DNA of 35,929 bases, from IMG/VR virus record IMGVR_UViG_3300025423_000050, positions 1 to 35,929 of that record; one strand, written 5' to 3'. Below the pieces are notes generated by a model. The model was not told the DNA's origin, searched no databases, and saw nothing but the letters and a program-made list of their open reading frames with translations. Below, in pieces: positions 29,108 to 35,929 of this stretch; position 1 is the stretch's first letter; each line of letters starts with the position of its first letter. The position numbers and the translations under genes were made by a program. The stretch is from a virus.

Positions 29108-29440
29108 ATGGCTTATGATTCAGCTTTTGCGCCTTTTGGCCCAACTTACCTAGTAAGCACTTCTCCTGTTCAGGTTAAGTCGAATAACAATGTGTACCCT
29201 TCAGGGTATCGGATTATCAATTTAACCAATGGATTGGTTCGAGTGGGCTGGTCACCACAAGAGCCAGGCGATGCTACAGTAACTCCTGCTGCAACAACTC
29301 CTACAGCTACTGGTATAGCTAATGTGCTTACTATTCAGCCTAATGGAGTTGGTGTATTTAGCGGTATCCCACCAAATGCTTGGTTTATTGCAGGAACAGC
29401 TACTAGCCTTGAAATTACCCCTGGTGAAGGAATTGCATAA
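29108..29440 (+). CDS. Small structural protein, unknown function
   Basis: The 110-residue protein contains TYLVSTSPVQVKSNNNVYPS, GYRIINLTNGLVRVGWSP, and GIPPNAWFIAGTATSLEIT, a beta-sandwich-like pattern seen in small phage head/tail proteins. AAGGAGTTAAAAC precedes the ATG. It overlaps the next start as TAATG. Confidence 0.6.
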   Translation: MAYDSAFAPFGPTYLVSTSPVQVKSNNNVYPSGYRIINLTNGLVRVGWSPQEPGDATVTPAATTPTATGIANVLTIQPNGVGVFSGIPPNAWFIAGTATSLEITPGEGIA

Positions 29441-29928
29441 TGAGTTCAAATCAAGTAGCTTCTACAGTAACAGTTCAAAATGTGCCTGTTCAGGCCCAGT
29501 TTAATTCTGCTGGTGTTTGTTTAGGTTTAGTAGGCCCAGGAGGTCAATTTTTTAGCCCTCCTCTTACTGGCGATACCATTAACCCTTCTGTATTTCAAAT
29601 GGGTGGTAATTTGCTTGCTAGTAGCGCAACTTTGCCTAGTCTTGGTTCAGGATGGGGTACAAGTCCAACTATTACAGCAGCCAATACAATGTGCTTTAAG
29701 ATTGTTGTTGGTACTGGTGGCGCAGCCAATGGTTCTATTACTTTGCCAACTGCAGTAAATGGCTGGCTTGCTTTTGCTGCTGATGTAACTAATGGTAATT
29801 CATTGTTCTTGCAGTTAACAGCAAGCTCAACTACTTCAGTTACATTTACAAGCTATTCTGTAACAACAGGTGCTGCTACAAATATGTCTGCTGGAGATGT
29901 TGTTTTAGTTAATTGTTTCGCTTATTAA
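29440..29928 (+). CDS. Small structural protein, unknown function
   Basis: This 162-residue protein has a short N-terminal strand set (VASTVTVQNVPVQAQFNSAG, then CLGLVGPGGQFFSPPL) and a beta domain (GSITLPTAVNGWLAFAADVTN). The VPVQAQFNSAGxCxG... start is repeated in variant form in the large fibre next door (LLPVQAYFDVYGNFQTFIGQG), so the two may share a virion-attachment motif. Confidence 0.6.
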   Translation: MSSNQVASTVTVQNVPVQAQFNSAGVCLGLVGPGGQFFSPPLTGDTINPSVFQMGGNLLASSATLPSLGSGWGTSPTITAANTMCFKIVVGTGGAANGSITLPTAVNGWLAFAADVTNGNSLFLQLTASSTTSVTFTSYSVTTGAATNMSAGDVVLVNCFAY

Positions 29929-29937
29929 GGCTTAAAC

Positions 29938-32571
29938 ATGGCTAATCCAGCCAATTCTGTAGTTCAGAATTTGTTGCCTGTTCAGGCTTACTTTGATGTT
30001 TATGGAAATTTTCAAACTTTCATAGGCCAAGGTAAGCCTTTTTATGCAACTATTAATCCTATTCAATCAGGGTTAACCATTACTAATAGCACTATTGATA
30101 GTTCTATTATTGGTGGTTCTGTTCCTGCTGCTGGTTACTTTACAAGTATTGCTACCACTACAGGCACTATTGCAAATAGTCCTGTTAATGCTATTGATAT
30201 TGCTAATAAACTTTATGTTGATACTGTAGCTCAAGGCTTAAATCCTAAAGCTGCTTGTAAAGTAGGCACTTTAACCAACATTACTTTGTCAGGTCTGCAA
30301 ACCATTGATGGTTATTCAGTATTAGCTGGTAACCGAGTATTGGTAAAAAATCAAAATACAGCATCTGAAAACGGCATCTATGTAGCCTCTGCAAGCGCAT
30401 GGACTCGTGCCGTTGATATGGATGTATGGGCAGAAGTGCCAGGGGCTTACACAGTACTTTTAAACGGCTCACAAGCCAATACTGGCTGGGTATCTACCTC
30501 TGCTGATACTGGAACTATTGGTGTAACTCCAATTACCTTTGTTCAGTTCTCTGCCTTGGGTACTTATTATGCTGGTATAGGGTTAACCCTATCTGCTAAT
30601 ACTTTTAGCATTACCAATACTGGTGTTACTGCTGCAACTTATGGCTCGGCAAGTTCTGTTCCTGTAGTAGCCGTAAATGCTCAAGGGCAAATCACTAGCG
30701 CAACCAATACCTCTATTGCTATTGGCGCAAGTCAAATTACTAGCGGAACAATCGCTTCTAGTTTAATTAGTGGCTCATATACAGGAATTACAGGAGTTGG
30801 CACTCTTACAGCAGGAACATGGAATGCGACCCCTATTGCTAACAGTTATTTAGCAAACTCTAGCATCACTATTAATGGTAATGCGGTTTCTTTGGGTGGC
30901 TCGACTACTGTTACAGCCAATACCCCTAACTCAGTAACTTTTAATAATAGCGGTACTGGTGGCGCAACTGGCACTACTTTTAATGGCTCTGTAGCTCAGA
31001 CTATTTCCTACAATACTATTGGCGCACCTTCTACAACAGGAACAGGCGCATCAGGCACTTGGGGAATTGGTATTACAGGAAATGCTGGGACTGTAACCAA
31101 TGGAGTTTATACAACAGGGTCTTATTCAAATCCTAGCTGGATTACCTCAATTTTAGGCTCTATTGTTAGCGGTGCTGTAGCAACAGCCACTTTAGCAACA
31201 TCAGCGACCAATATTGCTGGCGGTACTGCTGGTGCTTTAGCTTATCAATCAGGCGCAGGAGCTACTTCATTCCTAAGCCTTGGCACTACAAACTATGTAT
31301 TAACTGCTGGCGCAACTGCACCGCAATATGTGGCTCAATCTACTTTATCTGTAGGCTCTGCAACTAATGCGACAAATGCTACTTATTTAGCTGGTGGAAG
31401 CGCAGGGGCAATTCCTTGGCAATCTGCCACAGGAGTAACAGGATTTACTGCTGCTGGTACTACTGGTCAGTTTTTGCAATCTAATGGCACAGGAACTCCT
31501 ACTTGGGCAACTCCTGTTTCTTATGCGACTGTTACCGATGACACCACTACAAATAGCACTCGTTACCCTCTGTTCGCTAATCAAACAAGCGGAAGCCTTT
31601 CAACAGAATATACAAGCTCTACTAAGCTTCAATACAACCCTTCTACTGGGGTGTTTACATCCATTTCATTTAGTGGAGCAGGAACAGGATTAACTGGCAC
31701 AGCCTCTGGTCTTTCTATTGGCGGTAATGCTGCAACTGCAACAACAGCTACAAGCGCAACTACAGCTACAAACCTAGCTGGCGGTGCTAATGGCTCAGTT
31801 CCCTATCAAACAGGGTCAGGAACTACAACTTTCTTAGCTGCTGGTACTAATGGTTATGTCATGACTTTGTCAGGCGGTGTTCCTACATGGGCTGCTGCTG
31901 CATCATCAGGCATCACCATCACTGACAATACAACCTCAGTTTCTACTTATTACCCTGCAATGACCACCGCTACAAGCGGAACAATTACAGGGGAAACCAC
32001 CAGTTCTACTAAATTAAGCTTTGTGCCAAATACAGGCACTTTAAGCGCAACATCATTTAGTGGTGCTGGCACAGGCTTAACTGGCACAGCTTCTAGCTTG
32101 TCTATTGGTGGAAATGCACTAACTGCTACAACTGCGACCAATTTAGCTGGTGGCGCAAATGGTTCATTGCCTTATCAGACCGCTTCAGGAACTACAACAT
32201 TCTTGACCGCAGGCACAAATGGCTATGTTTTAACCCTTGCTGGTGGAGTCCCAACCTGGGCAGCCTCTAGCGGTGGTTTAACCATTACTAGCACCACCAC
32301 TAATGCAACCTATTATTTAGGCTTTCAATCTGCCACTAGCGGTTCTACTAGCACAGATTATGTAAATACAAGCATTAAAGTGAACCCATCTACAGGCGAT
32401 TTGACAACTCCTCAAATAGTCGCTTCTAATGGATTAATTGTTAGTGCTAAAACCAATACAGCTTCTTATACAATCGCAACTGGCAATAATGCGATGAGTG
32501 TTGGGCCATTTACAACTGCAGCAGGAACTACAATTACTGTTTCTGCTGGTTCTCGCTGGGTTATTTTATGA
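29938..32571 (+). CDS. Large tail fibre protein with repeated modules
   Basis: At 877 residues this is the largest product here. It is Thr/Ser/Ala/Gly-rich throughout, typical of trimeric fibre shafts. The N-terminus (PVQAYFDVYGNFQTFIG) may dock to the virion. Residues about 78-205 (IDIANKLYVDTVAQGLNPKA, VLVKNQNTASENGIYVASA) form a conserved phage fibre domain. From about residue 418 a unit NLAGG...PYQTGSGTTTFL..GTNGYVLTL.GGVPTW recurs four times. The last residues GTTITVSAGSRWVIL suggest an intramolecular end. It overlaps the next gene as ATGA. Host-binding role inferred. Confidence 0.8.
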   Translation: MANPANSVVQNLLPVQAYFDVYGNFQTFIGQGKPFYATINPIQSGLTITNSTIDSSIIGGSVPAAGYFTSIATTTGTIANSPVNAIDIANKLYVDTVAQGLNPKAACKVGTLTNITLSGLQTIDGYSVLAGNRVLVKNQNTASENGIYVASASAWTRAVDMDVWAEVPGAYTVLLNGSQANTGWVSTSADTGTIGVTPITFVQFSALGTYYAGIGLTLSANTFSITNTGVTAATYGSASSVPVVAVNAQGQITSATNTSIAIGASQITSGTIASSLISGSYTGITGVGTLTAGTWNATPIANSYLANSSITINGNAVSLGGSTTVTANTPNSVTFNNSGTGGATGTTFNGSVAQTISYNTIGAPSTTGTGASGTWGIGITGNAGTVTNGVYTTGSYSNPSWITSILGSIVSGAVATATLATSATNIAGGTAGALAYQSGAGATSFLSLGTTNYVLTAGATAPQYVAQSTLSVGSATNATNATYLAGGSAGAIPWQSATGVTGFTAAGTTGQFLQSNGTGTPTWATPVSYATVTDDTTTNSTRYPLFANQTSGSLSTEYTSSTKLQYNPSTGVFTSISFSGAGTGLTGTASGLSIGGNAATATTATSATTATNLAGGANGSVPYQTGSGTTTFLAAGTNGYVMTLSGGVPTWAAAASSGITITDNTTSVSTYYPAMTTATSGTITGETTSSTKLSFVPNTGTLSATSFSGAGTGLTGTASSLSIGGNALTATTATNLAGGANGSLPYQTASGTTTFLTAGTNGYVLTLAGGVPTWAASSGGLTITSTTTNATYYLGFQSATSGSTSTDYVNTSIKVNPSTGDLTTPQIVASNGLIVSAKTNTASYTIATGNNAMSVGPFTTAAGTTITVSAGSRWVIL
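31190..32265 (+). repeat. Four copies of a fibre module
   Basis: Copies start near 31190, 31370, 31765 and 32140. The last two are closest: both contain LAGGANGS, PYQT, SGTTTFL, AGTNGYV and GGVPTWAA, and both are preceded by GAGTGLTGTAS and SIGGNA. The first two are degenerate (LAYQSGAGATSFLSLGTTNY; IPWQSATGVTGFTAAGTTGQ). Such duplication can change fibre length and reach. Confidence 0.75.
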
Positions 32572-33065
32572 GCACTCCTAAAATAGTTTTAAGTGGCGAT
32601 ACTTCAGGTGCTATTAGTGTAGTAGTGCCTGATGTTGCTGGAACTAATACTCTTACAATTCCTGCTGCTACAGGCACAATGATGCTTGCTTATACAGCCT
32701 ATACAAACTCATTAGGGGCTGATGTTAGCTTAACAAGTGGTTCTTATATTGATGGCCCAACTGTTTCACAAGGTACAACAGGCACTTGGTTTGCTAGTGG
32801 AACTGTAGTTGTTCGTGACCCAACTAATGCTAACTCAAACTGGAGTGCTAAATTATGGGATGGCACAACAGTTATTGCTTCTTGTCGTGTTAATGGCCCA
32901 TTACAGAATGGTAACTACACAATTTCATTGTCAGGTTACATTGCTAGTCCTGCTGGAAATATCAGAATAAGTGTAAATGCTACAACTTATTCAGGAACTT
33001 CTATGCTTTACAACTCATCAGGTAACAGCAAAGACAGCACAATTACTGCTTTTAGGATTGCATAA
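32568..33065 (+). CDS. Fibre-associated beta protein
   Basis: The 165-residue product begins MSTPKIVLSGDTSGAISVVV with VAGTNTLTIPAATGTMML, a fibre N-terminal pattern, followed by a beta-sandwich (GTWFASGTVVVRDPTNANSN, KLWDGTTVIASCRVNG, GNIRISVNATTYSG). It overlaps both neighbours (ATGA, TAATG) in the fibre operon. It is probably a short fibre or fibre tip. Confidence 0.6.
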   Translation: MSTPKIVLSGDTSGAISVVVPDVAGTNTLTIPAATGTMMLAYTAYTNSLGADVSLTSGSYIDGPTVSQGTTGTWFASGTVVVRDPTNANSNWSAKLWDGTTVIASCRVNGPLQNGNYTISLSGYIASPAGNIRISVNATTYSGTSMLYNSSGNSKDSTITAFRIA

Positions 33066-34096
33066 TGTCTACAACTATAAACATCGGAACAACTACAGGC
33101 ACAGCTTTTAGTGTTACACCTGATACTTCAGGTAATTTAGCTATTACTGCAACTGGTGGAGTTATTGATGCTTCTAGCACAGTTGGCGCATTAGTTTTGC
33201 CTACAGGAACAACTGCACAAAGACCATCAAGCCCTGTTGTTGGTGCGATGCGATGGAATACTACAATTAATGGCGCAGAAATGTATAACGGAAGTGGTTG
33301 GACTACTTATGTTTCTGGTCAATATGCCGTTTCTTATTTAATTGCTGCTGGTGGTGGTGGTGGAGGAAGTTCATCATCTATTGCTTGTGGAGGTGGTGGC
33401 GCAGGTGGTTTATTAACAGGAACATCTAATTTAACTCCAGGAACTGTATATACCATTACTGTAGGTGCAGGAGGTTCAGCTTCATCAAACAGTCGTGGTG
33501 CAACTGGTTCAAATTCCGTTTTTAATTCAAATACATCGCTTGGTGGCGGTGGTGGCGGTGGCGCAGGAAATGTTAATGGCGCATCAGGAGGTTCAGGAGG
33601 CGGTGGCGCACATCAAGGAAGTAGCGCATCTTCAGGAACTGCTGGTCAAGGTAATAATGGTGGCATTGGTTATGATGCAGGAGTTCCAAATGTCGCTGGT
33701 GGCGGTGGTGGCGGTGCTGGTGCTGTTGGGGCAAATGGAACATCAGGGTCTGCTGGTAATGGCGGTGTAGGGATTTCTTCTTCAATTACAGGTTCTGCTG
33801 TTTATTATTGCGGTGGAGGTGGTGGTGGTGGCGATACACCTTCAAATGGTTCAGGTGGTAACGGAGGTGGTGGTGGAGGAGGAAACCCTGGTACTGCTGG
33901 CACAGCCAATACAGGCGGTGGCGGTGGTGGCGCTTTTTATGCAACAAATAATGGTGCAAATGGTGGTTCAGGTGTTGTAATTCTTTCTGTTCCTACATCA
34001 AGTTATTCAGGAACTACAACAGGAAGCCCAACAGTAACTACTTCAGGCTCTAACACTATTATTAAATTTACTGCATCAGGCAGTTACACAGCTTAA
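33065..34096 (+). CDS. Glycine-rich fibre/adhesin, paralog 1
   Basis: The 343-residue protein has an anchor with TTAQRPSSPVVGAMRWNTTI and a MYNGSGWTTYVSGQYAVSYL strand, then a long glycine-rich domain (about residues 95-310) with runs such as GGGGGG, SGGGGAHQG and YYCGGGGGGG, and ends TSGSNTIIKFTASGSYTA. It follows the same plan as 34442-35374 and 35377-35929. Glycine-rich tips can form polyglycine helix bundles with exposed loops that select receptors. A role in host range is inferred. Confidence 0.75.
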   Translation: MSTTINIGTTTGTAFSVTPDTSGNLAITATGGVIDASSTVGALVLPTGTTAQRPSSPVVGAMRWNTTINGAEMYNGSGWTTYVSGQYAVSYLIAAGGGGGGSSSSIACGGGGAGGLLTGTSNLTPGTVYTITVGAGGSASSNSRGATGSNSVFNSNTSLGGGGGGGAGNVNGASGGSGGGGAHQGSSASSGTAGQGNNGGIGYDAGVPNVAGGGGGGAGAVGANGTSGSAGNGGVGISSSITGSAVYYCGGGGGGGDTPSNGSGGNGGGGGGGNPGTAGTANTGGGGGGAFYATNNGANGGSGVVILSVPTSSYSGTTTGSPTVTTSGSNTIIKFTASGSYTA

Positions 34097-34106
34097 CGAG
34101 GAAAAC

Positions 34107-34445
34107 ATGGGACATTTTGCTAAAGTAGTTGATGGAAAAGTAACACAAGTCATTGTTGCTAAACCTGAGTTTTTTGACACATTCGTAGATTCATCGCCAG
34201 GCGCATGGATTCAAACTAGCTATAACACTCTTGAAAACAAACATACTCAAGGTGGCACTCCATTAAGAGGCAACTATGCTGGTATTGGGCATATTTACGA
34301 TGCTACTAATGATGTTTTCTATGCCCCACAACCTTTTCCTAGCTGGACATTAAATCAAGATACTTGGACATGGGAAGCCCCAACACCAAGACCTGAAACA
34401 CCAGCTATATGGGATGAAGCAACTTTATCTTGGGTAGCACTATGA
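34107..34445 (+). CDS. Conserved small fibre-associated protein
   Basis: The 112-residue protein contains GHFAKVVDGKVTQVIVAKPE, GAWIQTSYNTLENKH, TPLRGNYAGIGHIYD and FPSWTLNQDTWTWEAPTPRP. This pattern is widespread in cyanophage-type and other aquatic phages beside fibres, without known function. AACGAGGAAAAC precedes the ATG. It overlaps the next fibre as ATGA, so the pair is probably made together. Confidence 0.65.
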   Translation: MGHFAKVVDGKVTQVIVAKPEFFDTFVDSSPGAWIQTSYNTLENKHTQGGTPLRGNYAGIGHIYDATNDVFYAPQPFPSWTLNQDTWTWEAPTPRPETPAIWDEATLSWVAL

Positions 34446-35374
34446 CTGTAATTATTGATGGAACTAATGGCATAACTCCAGCCCAATGGACTACTGCTGG
34501 TAGACCATCAAGCCCAACTGTAGGTCAGCAAGGTTGGAATACTACTCTTGTAGCTTATGAAATTTGGAATGGTTCATCTTGGCAAATTGTTGCTGGTGGC
34601 CCTTACACAGTTAGCTATTTATTAACTGCTGGTGGTGGAACAGGTGGAACAGGAGATGGAGGTGGCGGTGGTGCTGGAGGTGTAATTTCAGGAACTACAA
34701 CTCTTAATGCTGGAACTGCATATTCTATAGTTGTTGGTGCTGGTGGTTCAAATACAGCACAAACTAATGGTGCAAATTCAACTGCATTTAGCTTAACAGC
34801 CGTAGGTGGTGGTTTTGGTGCTAACGGAGATTCAGGTGTTACTACTGGAGCTAATGGTGGTTCAGGCGGTGGCGGTGGTGTAGGCGGTTCAGGCGGTGCT
34901 GGTGGAACTGGCACAGCAGGACAAGGAAATAATGGCGCATCAGGTGCAAATAGTAGCCCTGCTTATGGTGGTGGCGGTGGCGGTGGTGCTGGAGGTGCTG
35001 GTGCTGCTGGTTCAGGTTCAGGCGGTGGTGCTGGCGGTGTAGGAATATCTAATTCTATTTCAGGTTCAGCTACTTATTATGGCGGTGGCGGTGGTGGTTC
35101 ATCAAGAAATGGCACACAAGGAACTGGCGGTAATGGTGGCGGTGGTAATGGTGTTATTAACAATACTGGTAATGGCGGTAATGGAACAGCTAACACAGGC
35201 GGTGGTGGTGGTGGAGGCCCTGACCAAGGAACTCAATCGCAAGGCGGTAATGGCGGATCAGGAATAGTAATCATTAGTTATGCAGGAACTCAACGTGGCT
35301 CAGGTGGAACAGTCACTTCTGTAGGCGGTAACACTATTCATACATTTACATCAAGCGGAACTTATACAGCCTAA
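34442..35374 (+). CDS. Glycine-rich fibre/adhesin, paralog 2
   Basis: From the ATG at 34442 (ATGA overlap; a TTG at 34430 is a less likely alternative) the product has 310 residues. The anchor ITPAQWTTAGRPSSPTVGQQ with a WNGSSWQIV strand is followed by glycine-rich sequence from about residue 63 to 265 and the closing strand [14 protein letters not shown]. Bases 35130-35256 are identical to the first 127 of the window. It shares the plan of the two flanking fibre genes, pointing to tandem gene duplication. Confidence 0.75.
   Translation: MTVIIDGTNGITPAQWTTAGRPSSPTVGQQGWNTTLVAYEIWNGSSWQIVAGGPYTVSYLLTAGGGTGGTGDGGGGGAGGVISGTTTLNAGTAYSIVVGAGGSNTAQTNGANSTAFSLTAVGGGFGANGDSGVTTGANGGSGGGGGVGGSGGAGGTGTAGQGNNGASGANSSPAYGGGGGGGAGGAGAAGSGSGGGAGGVGISNSISGSATYYGGGGGGSSRNGTQGTGGNGGGGNGVINNTGNGGNGTANTGGGGGGGPDQGTQSQGGNGGSGIVIISYAGTQRGSGGTVTSVGGNTIHTFTSSGTYTA
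35130..35256 (+). repeat. 127-base exact copy of 1-127
   Basis: Partner of the repeat at the left end of the window. Within the gene it encodes GNGGGGNGVINNTGNGGNG and the TGGGGGGGPDQGTQSQGG segment of the glycine-rich domain. Confidence 0.9.
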
Positions 35375-35376
35375 TC

Positions 35377-35929
35377 ATGGCAAGTACTATAAATGCAAAT
35401 CCAGGGTCTACTACTCAGCCTACAGCATTAATTAAAACGGCTGATAGCTCTGGTGCGCTTACACTGCAGACAAATAGTACAAATGCTGTAGTTATTGATG
35501 CTTCTCAAAACGCTAACTTTGTGTCTACTGGTGTAATAACAATTCCTCGTGGCACTACAGCGCAGCGCCCAGGAAGCCCAACAAACGGAATGTTGCGATA
35601 TAACACCGATTTTGGTGGTTTGCTTGAAGGTTATGTTAACGGTGCTTGGGCTGCTATTACTGGGGCTTATACATACTCTGTTTCTTATCTTGTTCTTGCA
35701 GGTGGAGCTGGCGGTACATACGGAGGAGGTGGAGCTGGTGGGCTATTAACGGGAACAGCATCTTTAACCCCTGGAACAGTTTATACGGCAACTGTAGGAG
35801 GTGGAGGTTCTTCAGCAGCTAATGGGTCTAATTCAACTATTACTGGTTCTGGATTTTCAACACTGACTGCTGTTGGTGGGGGTCAAGGTGGTGGAGCAGT
35901 TAATAATGCTACCGTAAGCAGTACTGGTA
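35377..35929 (+). CDS. Glycine-rich fibre/adhesin, paralog 3, N-terminal part (3' end outside window)
   Basis: A frame starts at ATG 35377, two bases after the previous stop, and runs off the edge after 184 codons and one base. It begins MASTINANPGSTTQPTALIK, has TTAQRPGSPTNGMLRYNTDF like the other two fibres, then YTYSVSYLVLAGGAGG and glycine-rich sequence with LLTGTASLTPGTVYTATVGG. Joined to base 1 it stays in frame and ends at 245, giving 265 residues. That is shorter than its 310 and 343 residue relatives, and the conserved YYxGGGGGG segment is absent, so sequence may be missing at the join. Confidence 0.75.
   Translation, partial: MASTINANPGSTTQPTALIKTADSSGALTLQTNSTNAVVIDASQNANFVSTGVITIPRGTTAQRPGSPTNGMLRYNTDFGGLLEGYVNGAWAAITGAYTYSVSYLVLAGGAGGTYGGGGAGGLLTGTASLTPGTVYTATVGGGGSSAANGSNSTITGSGFSTLTAVGGGQGGGAVNNATVSSTG

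Noticed and set aside
33465-33770. 101-residue plus-strand frame inside a glycine-rich fibre
   Set aside because: Its Val/Gln/Ala/Met composition comes from reading GGT repeats in another frame.
33340-33960. GGTGGCGGT-type repeats as a CRISPR or iteron array
   Set aside because: These are codon-level repeats of a glycine-rich coding sequence, with no constant spacer length.
34615-34914. 99-residue Pro-rich minus-strand frame
   Set aside because: Gly codons (GGN) read backwards give Pro codons (NCC). It is a mirror image of the glycine-rich fibre.
1-35929. Integrase, attachment site or lysogeny genes
   Set aside because: No tyrosine or serine recombinase motifs and no CI-type repressor are visible. 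The only regulator is a 65-residue Cro/YdaS-like protein.
1-35929. tRNA genes
   Set aside because: The gaps are too short or lack cloverleaf-like inverted repeats; nothing convincing was seen by eye.

Overview
This window looks like most or all of the genome of a tailed bacteriophage with a P22-type (short-tailed, podovirus-like) virion. It is AT-rich and densely coded. It carries a P22-type portal, coat protein, DNA-stabilisation proteins (gp4 and gp10 types), ejection proteins including one with a transglycosylase domain, and a PBSX/Terminase_3-type large terminase. A Gram-negative host is indicated by an embedded Rz/Rz1 spanin pair and a GH19 endolysin. The overall style resembles uncultured freshwater or marine phages, but the host genus cannot be read from the sequence. 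I see no integrase, CI-type repressor, DNA polymerase, helicase or tRNA. A strictly lytic lifestyle is therefore possible but unproven.

Layout: 1-559 is the end of a glycine-rich fibre gene plus a small fibre-associated gene. 568-8953 holds gp4-like and gp10-like connector proteins, both carrying inserted beta modules, then a cupin+SET-domain protein and three ejection-type proteins. 8953-10121 is a second fibre with its assembly chaperone. 10121-12286 is the lysis cassette. 12375-15468 is a leftward early operon with a recombination core (DUF1071 annealing protein, YqaJ exonuclease, SSB-like protein) and at least four micro-genes of 25 to 57 codons. 15469-15636 is the divergent control region. 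15637-18260 is a rightward early operon (Cro/YdaS-like regulator, DUF1376 replication-type protein, Ref-type HNH nuclease, VRR-NUC). 18263-20269 encodes a 668-residue protein with two ADP-ribosyltransferase-like ends around an HDxxGH/ETRGQN domain. 20323-21940 holds small genes including a GroES. 21989-28179 is packaging and head (terminases, portal, scaffold, coat). 28233-35929 holds small structural genes and a tandem array of fibre genes.

The two window ends fit together. The P22-type morphogenesis order (terminase, portal, scaffold, coat, then gp4, gp10, ejection proteins) is split across them, and the open frame that runs off the right end continues in frame into the partial frame at the left end. 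The first 127 bases are an exact copy of 35130-35256, so the break probably reflects an assembly limit in a repeated fibre sequence, and some fibre sequence may be missing there.

Many neighbouring genes overlap as ATGA or TAATG, which suggests translational coupling through long operons. No stretch of more than about 170 bases lacks a gene. The most unusual items are the two-ART-like polyvalent protein, the cupin-SET protein, the domain-within-a-domain insertion in the gp10-like protein, the 21-base phased repeat before the terminase, and the micro-genes of the leftward operon.
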